From the NCBI GenBank assembly GCA_020849945.1, contig JADZFK010000055.1:1-49237 (forward strand): a stretch of 49,237 nt of DNA, written 5' to 3'. The translations under genes and the position numbers were made by a program. Positions 1-7,696 of the stretch are shown here, piece after piece (position 1 is the stretch's first letter; the number at the start of each line of letters is the position of its first letter). This DNA comes from Pirellulales bacterium (GTDB lineage: Bacteria; Planctomycetota; Planctomycetia; Pirellulales; Lacipirellulaceae). The notes under the pieces are model-generated. The model did no database searches and was not told the DNA's origin. It was given only the letters and a program-made list of their open reading frames with translations.

Positions 1-1
1 C

Positions 2-118
2 AACGCCGCCCTCAGCCTCCTCCGCCTCGCCAACATCCAAGAAATCGCACCCACCCTCCGCGAATTCGCCTATCAACCCCGGAAACTCTTACGCTTCCTC
101 GGCATTATGAAAAACTGA
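2..118 (+). CDS. C-terminal end of a transposase (ISAs1-like), cut by the window edge
   Basis: An open frame runs from base 2 to a TGA at 116-118 and encodes about 38 residues ending LLRFLGIMKN. The pattern (NAALSLLRLANIQEIAP, then a basic segment, then LLRFLGI) resembles the C-terminus of ISAs1-like DDE transposases. That family call is from memory of the tail only. The stop codon lies inside a sequence that matches the terminal inverted repeats of the MITE-like elements elsewhere in the window, which strongly supports this being the 3' end of an insertion sequence. Most of the gene lies upstream of the window, so intactness cannot be judged. Confidence 0.6.
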   Translation, partial: NAALSLLRLANIQEIAPTLREFAYQPRKLLRFLGIMKN

Positions 119-127
119 TCGGCCCTG
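107..127 (+). mobile_element. Right terminal inverted repeat of the IS
   Basis: The reverse complement begins CAGGGCCGATCAGTTTTTCA and differs at a single base in 21 from the end of the element at 49099 (CAGGGCCGATCAGTTATTCA). The transposase stop codon is embedded in it, an arrangement usual for compact insertion sequences. The IS boundary is placed at 127. Confidence 0.65.
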
Positions 128-302
128 TTTCCCAAGTATACGTGCCAGGCAAGCTCACCTTGCTGGCGCCATGCGAGACTTCTAGAATGGCCTCTCTCCC
201 CTGACCGGATTTTTCGAGCTACGGCTCTGCCCCCCGCTAGTTCCCCGCTACAGTTTTAGTTACACGATCGGTACAAACCGCACAACCCACTTGCCACGCG
301 GC

Positions 303-349
303 CCACTGGCATTGGTCCCTAATCGTCCTCTCCTGAACGATGCCAGTGG
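303..349. repeat. Perfect 10-bp inverted repeat upstream of dxr
   Basis: CCACTGGCAT (303-312) and ATGCCAGTGG (340-349) are exact reverse complements separated by 27 bases, 62 bases before the dxr start. It could be an operator or a leader hairpin, or a decayed mobile palindrome. Otherwise 128-410 shows nothing gene-like. Confidence 0.45.
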
Positions 350-410
350 CAATGTCCGCCGTCGGCTTCCACCAGACGCTTGGGCGTCGCCTCGACACGG
401 AACATTGCCG

Positions 411-1574
411 ATGCCTGCTGCCACGAAACATGTCGCGGTCTTTGGTTCGACGGGGAGCATCGGCTCGAACGCTTTGGAAGTGATCGCCGCGAGTGAAGGG
501 CGTCTGCAGGTCATGGCCCTCTCGGCTCATGGCAATCTGCCTCGCCTCTTCGAGCAAGCCCAGCGATTTCGCCCGCGGTGGGTCATCGCCACCGACGAGG
601 CTCGGGCCCGCGACTTCGATTGGAACGGCCTGCCGGGTGGCACCGAGTTACTTCTTGGCCCCGAAGCCCTGGTGCGGGTGGCGGCGGCTAAGGATGTAGA
701 CATTCTCCTGGCTGGCATCGTGGGAGCCGCGGGCCTTCGGAGCACCTGGGCAGCCCTGGAGGCCAAGAAGGTTGTAGCCCTGGCGAATAAGGAAACGCTC
801 GTCATGGCCGGCAGCCTCGTGAAGCGTTTGGCGGCCGACCGCGGCGCGACCATCTTGCCCGTCGACAGCGAGCACAGCGCAATCTTTCAGGCCATGCACG
901 CCGGTCGGCCCAAAGAGGTTCGTCGGATTGTTCTCACCGCCAGTGGAGGCCCGTTTCGAGACCGCTCGCCGGAACAACTCAAGCAGGTCACCATCGATGA
1001 TGCTTTGGCTCATCCGACTTGGAACATGGGACCGAAGATCACGATCGACTCGGCCACCATGATGAACAAGGCATTGGAGATCATCGAGTCGCGGTGGTTA
1101 TTCGACCTGGATGTAAACCAGATTTCAGTGGTTGTTCATCCGCAATCGGTGATCCACTCGTTTGTAGAGTTCATAGATGGCTCGGTGATTGCCCAGTTAA
1201 GCCCGCCCGATATGAAACTGCCGATTCAATACGCCTTGGAATACCCGCACCGCCAACCGGGCATTGCGGAACGGCTCGACTGGTCGAAGCGTTGGCGGCT
1301 CGATTTCGAGCCGGCCGACCCCGAACGATTTCCTGCTCTTGCCCTGGCGTATGAATGTGCCCAAGCCGGCGGAACGACCGGGGCCGTCCTCAATGCGGCC
1401 AACGAGGCCGCGGTCGCTTCTTTCTTGGAGGGCGAGCTACACTTTACGGAGATCGTCCCCGCATGCCGCAGTGTGCTCGAAGCCCACACCTTCGACTCCA
1501 ATCCCACACTCGACCAACTGGAAGAACTTGATGCCTGGGCGCGTAACGAGATTAACCGGTGGGTTTGTGCGTAG
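411..1574 (+). CDS. dxr: 1-deoxy-D-xylulose 5-phosphate reductoisomerase
   Basis: This cytoplasmic enzyme converts DXP to 2-C-methyl-D-erythritol 4-phosphate with NADPH, the committed step of the MEP isoprenoid pathway. With the ATG at 411 the protein is 387 residues, normal for the family. It starts a few residues before the NADPH-binding GSTGSIG motif. The metal/substrate motifs VDSEHSAIFQ, ASGGPFR and GPKITIDSATMMNKALEI are all present. The frame is open upstream to 291, but that stretch has no family similarity, so 411 is preferred. It is followed by the site-2 protease gene, an order (dxr-rseP) common to many bacteria. The spacer between them carries three hairpins, so the two genes may not share all of their transcript. 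Confidence 0.95.
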   Translation: MPAATKHVAVFGSTGSIGSNALEVIAASEGRLQVMALSAHGNLPRLFEQAQRFRPRWVIATDEARARDFDWNGLPGGTELLLGPEALVRVAAAKDVDILLAGIVGAAGLRSTWAALEAKKVVALANKETLVMAGSLVKRLAADRGATILPVDSEHSAIFQAMHAGRPKEVRRIVLTASGGPFRDRSPEQLKQVTIDDALAHPTWNMGPKITIDSATMMNKALEIIESRWLFDLDVNQISVVVHPQSVIHSFVEFIDGSVIAQLSPPDMKLPIQYALEYPHRQPGIAERLDWSKRWRLDFEPADPERFPALALAYECAQAGGTTGAVLNAANEAAVASFLEGELHFTEIVPACRSVLEAHTFDSNPTLDQLEELDAWARNEINRWVCA

Positions 1575-1584
1575 TCATATAGAG

Positions 1585-1705
1585 ACCGGCCATTTTGGCC
1601 GGTTGAGTATTCAGGAAAATAGCCCGGCCATCTTGGCCGGACGAAACAATCGCCCGAGATACCGTGTTGTTGATGCATCTTCGCGCCGACCCGATACGGG
1701 TCGGC
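1585..1705. repeat. Cluster of three short GC-rich hairpins
   Basis: Three palindromes lie within 121 bases: ACCGGCCATTTTGGCCGGT (1585-1603), CCGGCCATCTTGGCCGG (1624-1640) and the arms of 1685-1705 (GCCGACCC/GGGTCGGC). The first two are near copies of each other. They resemble the hairpins at 43482-43627 (for example CCGGCCGTGTCGGCCGG), so this is a dispersed family of spacer palindromes. Confidence 0.7.
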
Positions 1706-1717
1706 TATCTATTTTTT
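1685..1717 (+). terminator. Possible intrinsic terminator after dxr
   Basis: A stem of GCCGACCCG pairing with CGGGTCGGC is followed six bases later by a run of six T (1712-1717). The offset T-run makes it weaker than a textbook terminator. It might attenuate rather than end transcription into the protease gene. Confidence 0.4.
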
Positions 1718-1764
1718 GCTGAGTCAAAACCTCGGATTTAAGTTTCACCCCTCATTGGAATTGC

Positions 1765-3963
1765 ATGATGGCGTTCAGCTTTCTCATAGCGGCACTTGAT
1801 TGGGAAACCCTGCTGTGGTGGCTGAAGGTTGTGCCCATGGTGGCCTTGGGGCTTGGCGCCGTCATTTTCGTACACGAGTTGGGCCACTTCTTGGTAGCCA
1901 AGGCGTGCGGCGTTAAGTGCGAGAAGTTCATGATCGGTTTCGATATTGGCGGCTATAAGATCGCCCGCCAATGGGGCGAAACGCTTTATGGCATCGGGAT
2001 CATGCCGCTGGGTGGCTATGTAAAGATGCTCGGCCAAGACGACGACCCGGCTCATATTGCCGAACAAATGAAGAAATCGCAGGTCGATTCTCGCAGCAGC
2101 GATGCCGTGCCGATTCGAGGCCCCAGTGGCGAAACTTATTATGTCGATCGGCGCAGCTACCTGGCCAAGAATGTGCCGCAACGGATGGCGATTATCTCGG
2201 CCGGCGTCATCATGAATATCATCTTCGCGTTTATCTTTGCCGTCGTGGCCTACGGCATGGGCGTGAAGTACCAGCCTTCGATTGTTTCCGAGACCATTCC
2301 CGGATCACCCGCGTGGCAAGCGGGGTTGGAACCGGGAGACGAAATCGTCAAGATTGGCGAGCGCGCGAACCCTACCTATATTCAACTTAAAGGCAGCGTC
2401 ACTCTTGGCGATATCGAGAACGGAATCCCTTGCGAAGTACTCAGAGCCTCGAACCGCCAGATCGAATCGCTGCGGCTCAAGCCGCGGCAAGAGCACGGCG
2501 AACTGGCCATGATCGGCATCATCTCTGCGCAATCGATCGTGCTCCACGATGACAAACGCCACCAGGGGACGCTCCCGAATTCCCCTGCCGCCAAGGCAAC
2601 ACTCGTTGCCCCAAGTTCCGACGAACTTGCGGCACAAAAGCTCGGCCCCCCAAGGTTCCAAGGGGGCGATAAGATCGTGCAAATTGGCGAAGTGCCCATA
2701 GCCGATTATCGCGATCTGGTGGCCGAGTTTGCTCAACACCCCGGCGAACCGCTTCAAGTAGTGGTCGAGCGATCACCTGCTCCCAAGTCAGGTGAAAAGC
2801 ATGCGAGCGCCGATGCAAAGCCAGCGGCCACCCGGCTCACCTTTGAAGTCCCCCCTTACGAATTCCGCGATTTCGGGTTCTCCACCAAGATTGGCCCCAT
2901 CGTGGCCATCCAGGCCGATTCGCCGGCCGCTGCCGCCGGATTGAAACTGGGCGACGTCATCGAATCGATTGACGGCCAGCCCGCTGGTCAACAGGGCGGC
3001 TGGACCCCCTCCACACTCCCCGACCTGATGCGTCAAGCGGCCCAACAAAACCGCGAAGTGGAAATAGTCGTCACTCGCTCGGGCAGCCATGAAAAGAACG
3101 AAAAGTCCTCCGAGCCTGAACGGGCAACGATTCGCGTAAAACCGCGAGTGCCCCGAGTGATTTACTCCGGACTCGATCCCAATCATACGTGCGGTGCGGA
3201 AGCACTCGGCATTGCGTACCGCGCAACCAACGAAATTGATTCGATTGCCCCGGGCGGCCCTGCCGAACGTGCCCAACTTCTACCGGGAGATAAAATCGCC
3301 CAGGCCAACATCGTGTGGCCCAAGGACGAAAACGGCAAGGCCGACAAGCCACTTACGGTGGATTTCACGAAGCCAACGGCAAACTGGGCGGGCGTCGTCG
3401 CTGCCGTTCAACTTGCCCTACCAGGAACAAAGGTCGAGCTAACATTGGCGTCAAAGGCGAACGACAAGGGTCGCGTAGTTACCGTTGAGTCTGAGCCTGT
3501 TTCCAAAGTCTATTTTCCGGCGCGCGGGTTCATTTATGATCCGGTCTTCCGCACGCGAATGGCAAACTCGTTCACCGAACAACTGAGCCTGGGACTCGAT
3601 GAGACCGTTGATAATTTGCTGCTTGTCGTGCGGTTCTTACGCAAACTCGGCACGCAAGTTCCGGCGACGATGCTCGGCGGCCCCGGCACGATCGCGGCTG
3701 CCGCGGGCGGTGCCGCTTCGCAGGGCATCTCATCGTTACTAATCTTTCTGACGATGCTCAGTGCCAATTTGGCTGTCGTCAACTTTCTACCCATCCCGCT
3801 TCTCGATGGCGGGCACATGGTGTTCCTGGCTTACGAAGGACTCCGCGGGCGGCCAGCCAACGAGCGCGTGGTCGTTGCGCTACACACGGCCGGGTTCGTC
3901 TTTCTCATCGGCCTGATGCTGTTCGTCATCGGCCTCGATATCCACCGCTGGCTCCTCACCTGA
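1765..3963 (+). CDS. rseP: RseP-like site-2 protease with four PDZ-like domains
   Basis: This is an intramembrane zinc metalloprotease of the M50 family, which typically cleaves membrane-bound anti-sigma factors. The zinc motif HELGH is at about residues 37-41 in the first membrane segment. The third zinc-ligand region, NFLPIPLLDGGH, is near residue 680 and is followed by two C-terminal membrane segments. At 732 residues it is much longer than the usual ~450. The extra length lies between the catalytic halves, where I count four PDZ-like stretches (around 140-230, 290-345, 360-440 and 475-575). Three of these contain a GD(K/E/V)I-type core. The two tandem ATGs at 1765 and 1768 are equivalent starts. 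Substrates cannot be inferred, and no sigma/anti-sigma pair is visible nearby. Confidence 0.9.
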   Translation: MMAFSFLIAALDWETLLWWLKVVPMVALGLGAVIFVHELGHFLVAKACGVKCEKFMIGFDIGGYKIARQWGETLYGIGIMPLGGYVKMLGQDDDPAHIAEQMKKSQVDSRSSDAVPIRGPSGETYYVDRRSYLAKNVPQRMAIISAGVIMNIIFAFIFAVVAYGMGVKYQPSIVSETIPGSPAWQAGLEPGDEIVKIGERANPTYIQLKGSVTLGDIENGIPCEVLRASNRQIESLRLKPRQEHGELAMIGIISAQSIVLHDDKRHQGTLPNSPAAKATLVAPSSDELAAQKLGPPRFQGGDKIVQIGEVPIADYRDLVAEFAQHPGEPLQVVVERSPAPKSGEKHASADAKPAATRLTFEVPPYEFRDFGFSTKIGPIVAIQADSPAAAAGLKLGDVIESIDGQPAGQQGGWTPSTLPDLMRQAAQQNREVEIVVTRSGSHEKNEKSSEPERATIRVKPRVPRVIYSGLDPNHTCGAEALGIAYRATNEIDSIAPGGPAERAQLLPGDKIAQANIVWPKDENGKADKPLTVDFTKPTANWAGVVAAVQLALPGTKVELTLASKANDKGRVVTVESEPVSKVYFPARGFIYDPVFRTRMANSFTEQLSLGLDETVDNLLLVVRFLRKLGTQVPATMLGGPGTIAAAAGGAASQGISSLLIFLTMLSANLAVVNFLPIPLLDGGHMVFLAYEGLRGRPANERVVVALHTAGFVFLIGLMLFVIGLDIHRWLLT

Positions 3964-4008
3964 TCCGCACGGAAGAGCCGCTTTGCCGCTTCAAAGGAAG
4001 TTAGTCCG

Positions 4009-4187
4009 CATTTCTCACAAGCAAAACCACGGAGGCACGGAGCCACGGAGAAAACCAGTAGCAAGTACCCCTACCACTATGAACAGTGGAAACACCCTGT
4101 CTCATAGCTACGGGCGGTTGACCTTCTCCAAACGATCTCTTGGCTTGTTCTTCGTGTTCTCTGTGTGCTCCGTGGTGAGAAATCCGG
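4009..4187. mobile_element. Dispersed ~180-bp repeat, copy 1 (CCACGGAG family)
   Basis: It is nearly colinear with 33552-33733. Both begin CATTTCTCACAA followed by CCACGGAGG, share the inner run GATCTCTTGGCTTGTTCTTC, and end CTCCGTGGTGAGAAATCCGGG. The ends are imperfect inverted repeats (ATTTCTCAC with CCACGGAG), as in a MITE. There is no open frame. Partial relatives occur near 13065, 34450-34625 and 47705. It fills most of the gap between rseP and the DUF3467 gene. Confidence 0.75.
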
Positions 4188-4343
4188 GTTAGCGGCCGGC
4201 TCGTGAGTTGACGTTTATTGAAACATTGAAAAGCAAGATAAGCGCGGAAGGTCTGAAGGCTCGATGCGGACGGGCCGCGGAAACAGCCCGCCCGACCGAA
4301 CCGATGCCATTCAACATCGAGCCGTTTTGCATCGATCAAGAAC

Positions 4344-4694
4344 TTAGGTTGCCGCGGGCCTGCCAGCCGGGCGGCCACCGACGACGCGCTTCTGCACGTC
4401 GGTTTCCAGCACGCCGAAAGCTTGCTCATGCCGCTGCACCGACATGTGCAACGCTTGCAGCATCCGCTTGGCCGTGTAGAAGTTCACCACGATTCGTTGT
4501 TTCACTTCAACGGGCTCTGTCGGAATGCCAAACGGTTGGGCGTTCAACCCAAAGTCGAGAATCAATTCCTCCGGCGTTCCGGTTACTCGACAGAAGTTGG
4601 CATACAGCGATATCGCGTTTCGATCCGTCACTTCAACTCGCTGTGGATGATGTTGTTGAGCCGCTTCGCCGTCTTGTTTTTCTTGCTCTGCCAC
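4344..4694 (-). CDS. DUF3467 family protein
   Basis: This is a small soluble protein of 116 residues whose function is not established for the family. The body reads VTDRNAISLYANFCRVTGTP, then an ELILDFGLN strand and a segment KQRIVVNFYTAKRMLQALHM, which is the DUF3467 signature as I know it. I chose the GTG at 4694 because AGGGG sits 8 bases upstream and the family similarity starts soon after. The frame continues upstream to 4937 but is rich in W, R and P and looks non-coding. It stands alone on the minus strand, diverging from rhaB. The N-terminal tail is Gln/Glu-rich and probably disordered. Confidence 0.8.
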   Translation of the reverse strand: MAEQEKQDGEAAQQHHPQRVEVTDRNAISLYANFCRVTGTPEELILDFGLNAQPFGIPTEPVEVKQRIVVNFYTAKRMLQALHMSVQRHEQAFGVLETDVQKRVVGGRPAGRPAAT

Positions 4695-4899
4695 GTGGGT
4701 TCCCCTAATTGACTGAAAAAAGTTTGCGAAAGGCGTGGATGATCGAACGCAAAGGAACGAGGATGCGTCGAATCGCCTTGTCCTTACCAATCTATCCGGA
4801 GTCCGCCACATCCACCACCATGACGCCGACAATCCCATCCGCTCGGGGCAACTCAAATACAATCTATGACGATTGTGCCAAAAAAACGACTTCCGGGGC

Positions 4900-5060
4900 C
4901 AGGGCCGAGCACTTATTCTCTCTGGGAAGCCAAGCAAGTAGGTCCCGCAAGCCGAGCGGGACTTTTCGTGAAGTGGATACCGAATAGGTAATTCCGTGTC
5001 CTACTCGGCTCGCAAGACCTACCTTGAAGCCCCACGCGGTAGGAAAACGGATCGGCCCTG
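4900..5060. mobile_element. MITE-like element, diverged relative (copy D)
   Basis: The left end CAGGGCCGAGCACTTATTC and the right end (reverse complement CAGGGCCGATCCGTTTTC) match the terminal repeats of the 143-bp family. The interior differs: it is a large imperfect stem, TAGGTCCCGCAAGCCGAG (from 4941) against CTCGGCTCGCAAGACCTA (near 5011-5030). No target duplication was seen. It lies in the divergent promoter region of DUF3467 and rhaB. The rest of 4695-5106 shows nothing else clear. Confidence 0.6.
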
Positions 5061-5106
5061 TGAGGTTTTGTTGATTGCTGCCCGATAGCCGTTTAGGATG
5101 ATCGAC

Positions 5107-6630
5107 ATGGAACACGGATATATCGCCGTCGATTTGGGTGCGGAATCGGGCCGGGTCATTGTTGGCGTTCTGGAAAACGATCGGCTTGAATTGAAGGAAG
5201 TCCACCGTTTTCCGCACGAACCGCTGTGGTTGCCTACCGGGTTGCATTGGAATCTTGGAGCACTGTGGCGCGAGATTGTGGCTGGCCTTGGCCATGCGGC
5301 CGTCTGGGCGACGGAGAGGCATTTGCCGCTCCTCTCGGTCGGCGTGGATACGTGGGGCGTCGATTGGGCGCTCGTCGATCACGCGGGCGAACTCGTCGGC
5401 CTGCCCCATTGCTACCGCGACCCACGCAATGAAGCGGCATTTGCCGCCGTTCTCGCAAAGCTCGGCCGCGAACGAATCTACCAGATGACTGGCATCCAGT
5501 TCATGGCGCTCAATTCTGTCTGCTCGCTTTACGCGCATCTTCAGGCAAGTCCTGGCGCGTTTGCCGCCGCCGAGACGTTACTGTTCATGCCGGATCTCTT
5601 CCACTATTGGCTCAGTGGCCAGCGCACGGTGGAAGCAACGATCGCCTCTACCAGCCAAATGATGGATTGCCACACCGGCCAATGGGCCTTCGAACTGCTC
5701 GGCGAACTGGGGTTACCCACGAACATCCTCTTGCCGACAACGCCTCCGGGTTCGGTGGTGGGTACTCTGCGCGCCACACTTGTCGAGGAAACCGGCCTGC
5801 CCGCTTCGCTAAAGGTTGTAGCTCCCGCGGCTCACGATACGGCTAGTGCGATTGCTGCGGTGCCGGCCATTCAACCGGTGGCATCGCCGACTTGTTCGGG
5901 CACCCTCGCGCTACCCAACTGGTGTTATCTTTCTAGCGGGACGTGGTCGTTGCTCGGTGCCGAGCTGCCCCAGCCATGCGTTACGCCACAAGCGCAAGCG
6001 GCGTCGTACACGAATGAGCTAGGCGTGAACGGCACGTTTCGATTTCTCAAGAACATCGCGGGGCTATGGCTAGTTCAAGAGTGCCGACGCGATTTGGCCC
6101 GGCGAGGTACCGAGCTTGATTACGTTGCCCTCACCCGGTTCGCCAACGAAGCGCAGCCATTTCGCACACTGGTCGACCCCGACCACGCGGCCTTTCAAAC
6201 TCCTGGCGGCATGTTGCAGAAGATCGCCGATTTTGCCCTCGCCACCGAGCAGCCCGTTCCCACCTCGCCCGGGGAGTTCGTTCGCTGCTCGCTCGAGAGC
6301 TTGGCGTTGGCATACCGCGAGAAGCTGGCCATGCTGGAAACCATTTTGAGCCATTCGTTTGAGTTGATCCACATCGTGGGCGGGGGCGGCAAGAATGAGC
6401 TGCTTTGCCAGATGACGGCGGACGCCACCGGCCGACGTGTGGTAGTTGGCCCTCACGAAGCCACGGCCATCGGCAACCTGCTCGTTCAAGCGATGGCCAG
6501 TGGCCAAGTGCGCGACCTGACCCATCTCCGGCAAATCGCGGCCCAATCCTCCGAACTAGTTGTTTACGAACCTGCCAGCACCCAAGTTTGGCAGCGAGCA
6601 GCGCGACGTTTTGAACTAATTAGAGCCTGA
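5107..6630 (+). CDS. rhaB: Rhamnulokinase (FGGY-family carbohydrate kinase)
   Basis: It phosphorylates L-rhamnulose to rhamnulose 1-phosphate in rhamnose catabolism. The N-terminus YIAVDLGAESGRVIVG is the phosphate-1 loop typical of rhamnulokinases, and VDTWGVDWALVD is the second family signature. A late HIVGGGGKNELLCQMTADA motif is the adenosine-binding segment. The length of 507 residues fits the family. I prefer the ATG at 5107 over 5098, because AGGA at 5095-5098 gives 8-base spacing to 5107. No rhamnose isomerase, aldolase or regulator is in the window, so it sits apart from a pathway operon. Related sugar kinases (fuculokinase, xylulokinase) are less likely given these motifs. Confidence 0.88.
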   Translation: MEHGYIAVDLGAESGRVIVGVLENDRLELKEVHRFPHEPLWLPTGLHWNLGALWREIVAGLGHAAVWATERHLPLLSVGVDTWGVDWALVDHAGELVGLPHCYRDPRNEAAFAAVLAKLGRERIYQMTGIQFMALNSVCSLYAHLQASPGAFAAAETLLFMPDLFHYWLSGQRTVEATIASTSQMMDCHTGQWAFELLGELGLPTNILLPTTPPGSVVGTLRATLVEETGLPASLKVVAPAAHDTASAIAAVPAIQPVASPTCSGTLALPNWCYLSSGTWSLLGAELPQPCVTPQAQAASYTNELGVNGTFRFLKNIAGLWLVQECRRDLARRGTELDYVALTRFANEAQPFRTLVDPDHAAFQTPGGMLQKIADFALATEQPVPTSPGEFVRCSLESLALAYREKLAMLETILSHSFELIHIVGGGGKNELLCQMTADATGRRVVVGPHEATAIGNLLVQAMASGQVRDLTHLRQIAAQSSELVVYEPASTQVWQRAARRFELIRA

Positions 6631-6653
6631 AAACCGGTGTTTGCGGCTTCTCG

Positions 6654-6684
6654 TTCTCGGCCTTTGGGCCTTTGGTACCGAGAA
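6654..6684 (+). repeat. Hairpin between rhaB and rpmI
   Basis: TTCTCGG (6654-6660) pairs with CCGAGAA (6678-6684), with an inner GGCC/GGCC pairing. There is no T-run, so it is either a leader structure for the ribosomal genes or another spacer palindrome. Confidence 0.35.
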
Positions 6685-6772
6685 TTGCACTCTTCCCCCG
6701 GCCACGCCAACCCGATACACTTAAGGATTCCCAGGACCGCGGCTTTCAATGCTCCCGATTTGAGATCATCCC

Positions 6773-6976
6773 ATGCCCAAACAAAAAACACACAAAGGCA
6801 CCAAGAAGCGTTTCCGCCTTTCTGCCTCTGGTAAGGTCAAGCATCGCCCCGCTGGCACCAGCCACTTGGCCACTCGCAAGGACCAAAAGCGGATCCGCAA
6901 ACTTCGCGGTACCGATACGCTGGCCCCTGGCATGATCAAAAGGATTACCCGCGCGCTGGCCGGCAACAGCTACTAG
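6773..6976 (+). CDS. rpmI: 50S ribosomal protein L35
   Basis: A 67-residue, strongly basic protein of the large ribosomal subunit. The pattern KTHKGTKKRFRLSASGKVKH, then RPAGTSHL and RIRKLRGTDTL, is diagnostic of L35. It precedes rplT, as in most bacteria. The usual first gene, infC, is missing: rhaB lies upstream instead, so IF3 must be encoded elsewhere. The 177-base gap to rplT holds no gene. It is wide enough for an L20-type autoregulatory leader, but I could not identify one. Confidence 0.95.
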   Translation: MPKQKTHKGTKKRFRLSASGKVKHRPAGTSHLATRKDQKRIRKLRGTDTLAPGMIKRITRALAGNSY

Positions 6977-7153
6977 GGTTCCAACTATTTCGCCTTCGGC
7001 CGTTGACCGGGGGCGAAGTGAACGATTGATGCGGCGGAACAGCTTCGCCACGTTTGCAAATCACAACACGACAAGCCCGCCGGGCACAAGTAACTCCTGC
7101 CGCAATCTTGCCGCGGGGGCCTGGGCGCGCAAGATATCGGAAGGGCAACCTCC

Positions 7154-7507
7154 ATGAGGACCACGAATGGCGTCGCACGGCGTCGCAAAAAGAACCGCCT
7201 GTTCCAAAAGGCGAAGGGTTACGTCGGCGGCCGACGCCGCCTGCTCCGCACCGTCAAGGAAAACCTAACACGCGCTGAAGCATTCGCCTTCCGCGATCGC
7301 CGCGCACGCAAGCGTGAGTTCCGCAAGTTGTGGATTATCCGCATCAACGCCGCCTGCCGCGAGCGCGGCCTGCGTTATAGCGAGTTCATCAACGGCCTTG
7401 CAAAAGCCAACATAGAACTCGATCGTAAGAGCCTCTCCGAATTAGCCATCTTCGACCCCGCAGCCTTCGATGCCATCGTCGAAAAAGCCAAAGCGGCTTT
7501 GGCTTAG
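7154..7507 (+). CDS. rplT: 50S ribosomal protein L20
   Basis: A 117-residue primary 23S rRNA-binding protein needed for early large-subunit assembly. It starts [20 protein letters not shown] followed by [11 protein letters not shown], the canonical basic N-terminal extension. The globular C-terminus contains [20 protein letters not shown] and the [13 protein letters not shown] motif. GGAAGGG about 8-14 bases upstream serves as ribosome binding site. It is co-directional with rpmI. Confidence 0.97.
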   Translation: MRTTNGVARRRKKNRLFQKAKGYVGGRRRLLRTVKENLTRAEAFAFRDRRARKREFRKLWIIRINAACRERGLRYSEFINGLAKANIELDRKSLSELAIFDPAAFDAIVEKAKAALA

Positions 7508-7579
7508 GCGAGCAACGAACGCGGTTCTGTTCCGTTGAACTTGGTTGTGTTCAAGAGTACTTACGCCGAAGGCGCTAGG

Positions 7580-7628
7580 CTCTGAAGCCCAGGGTGCGCC
7601 ACCGAGTCGGCGACCCTGGGCTTTAGAG
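7580..7628. repeat. Strong spacer hairpin after rplT
   Basis: CTCTGAAGCCCAGGGT (7580-7595) pairs almost perfectly with ACCCTGGGCTTTAGAG (7613-7628). The 17-base loop itself contains a small palindrome (CCGAGTCGG). There is no downstream T-run. It may terminate or protect the rpmI-rplT transcript, or be a mobile palindrome. Confidence 0.6.
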
Positions 7629-7696
7629 TTGAACCACCTCGCGGTAAACTGGGCGGCTTAAGCTGCACACAACCTCAATCGCCACTGAAACCTCCC

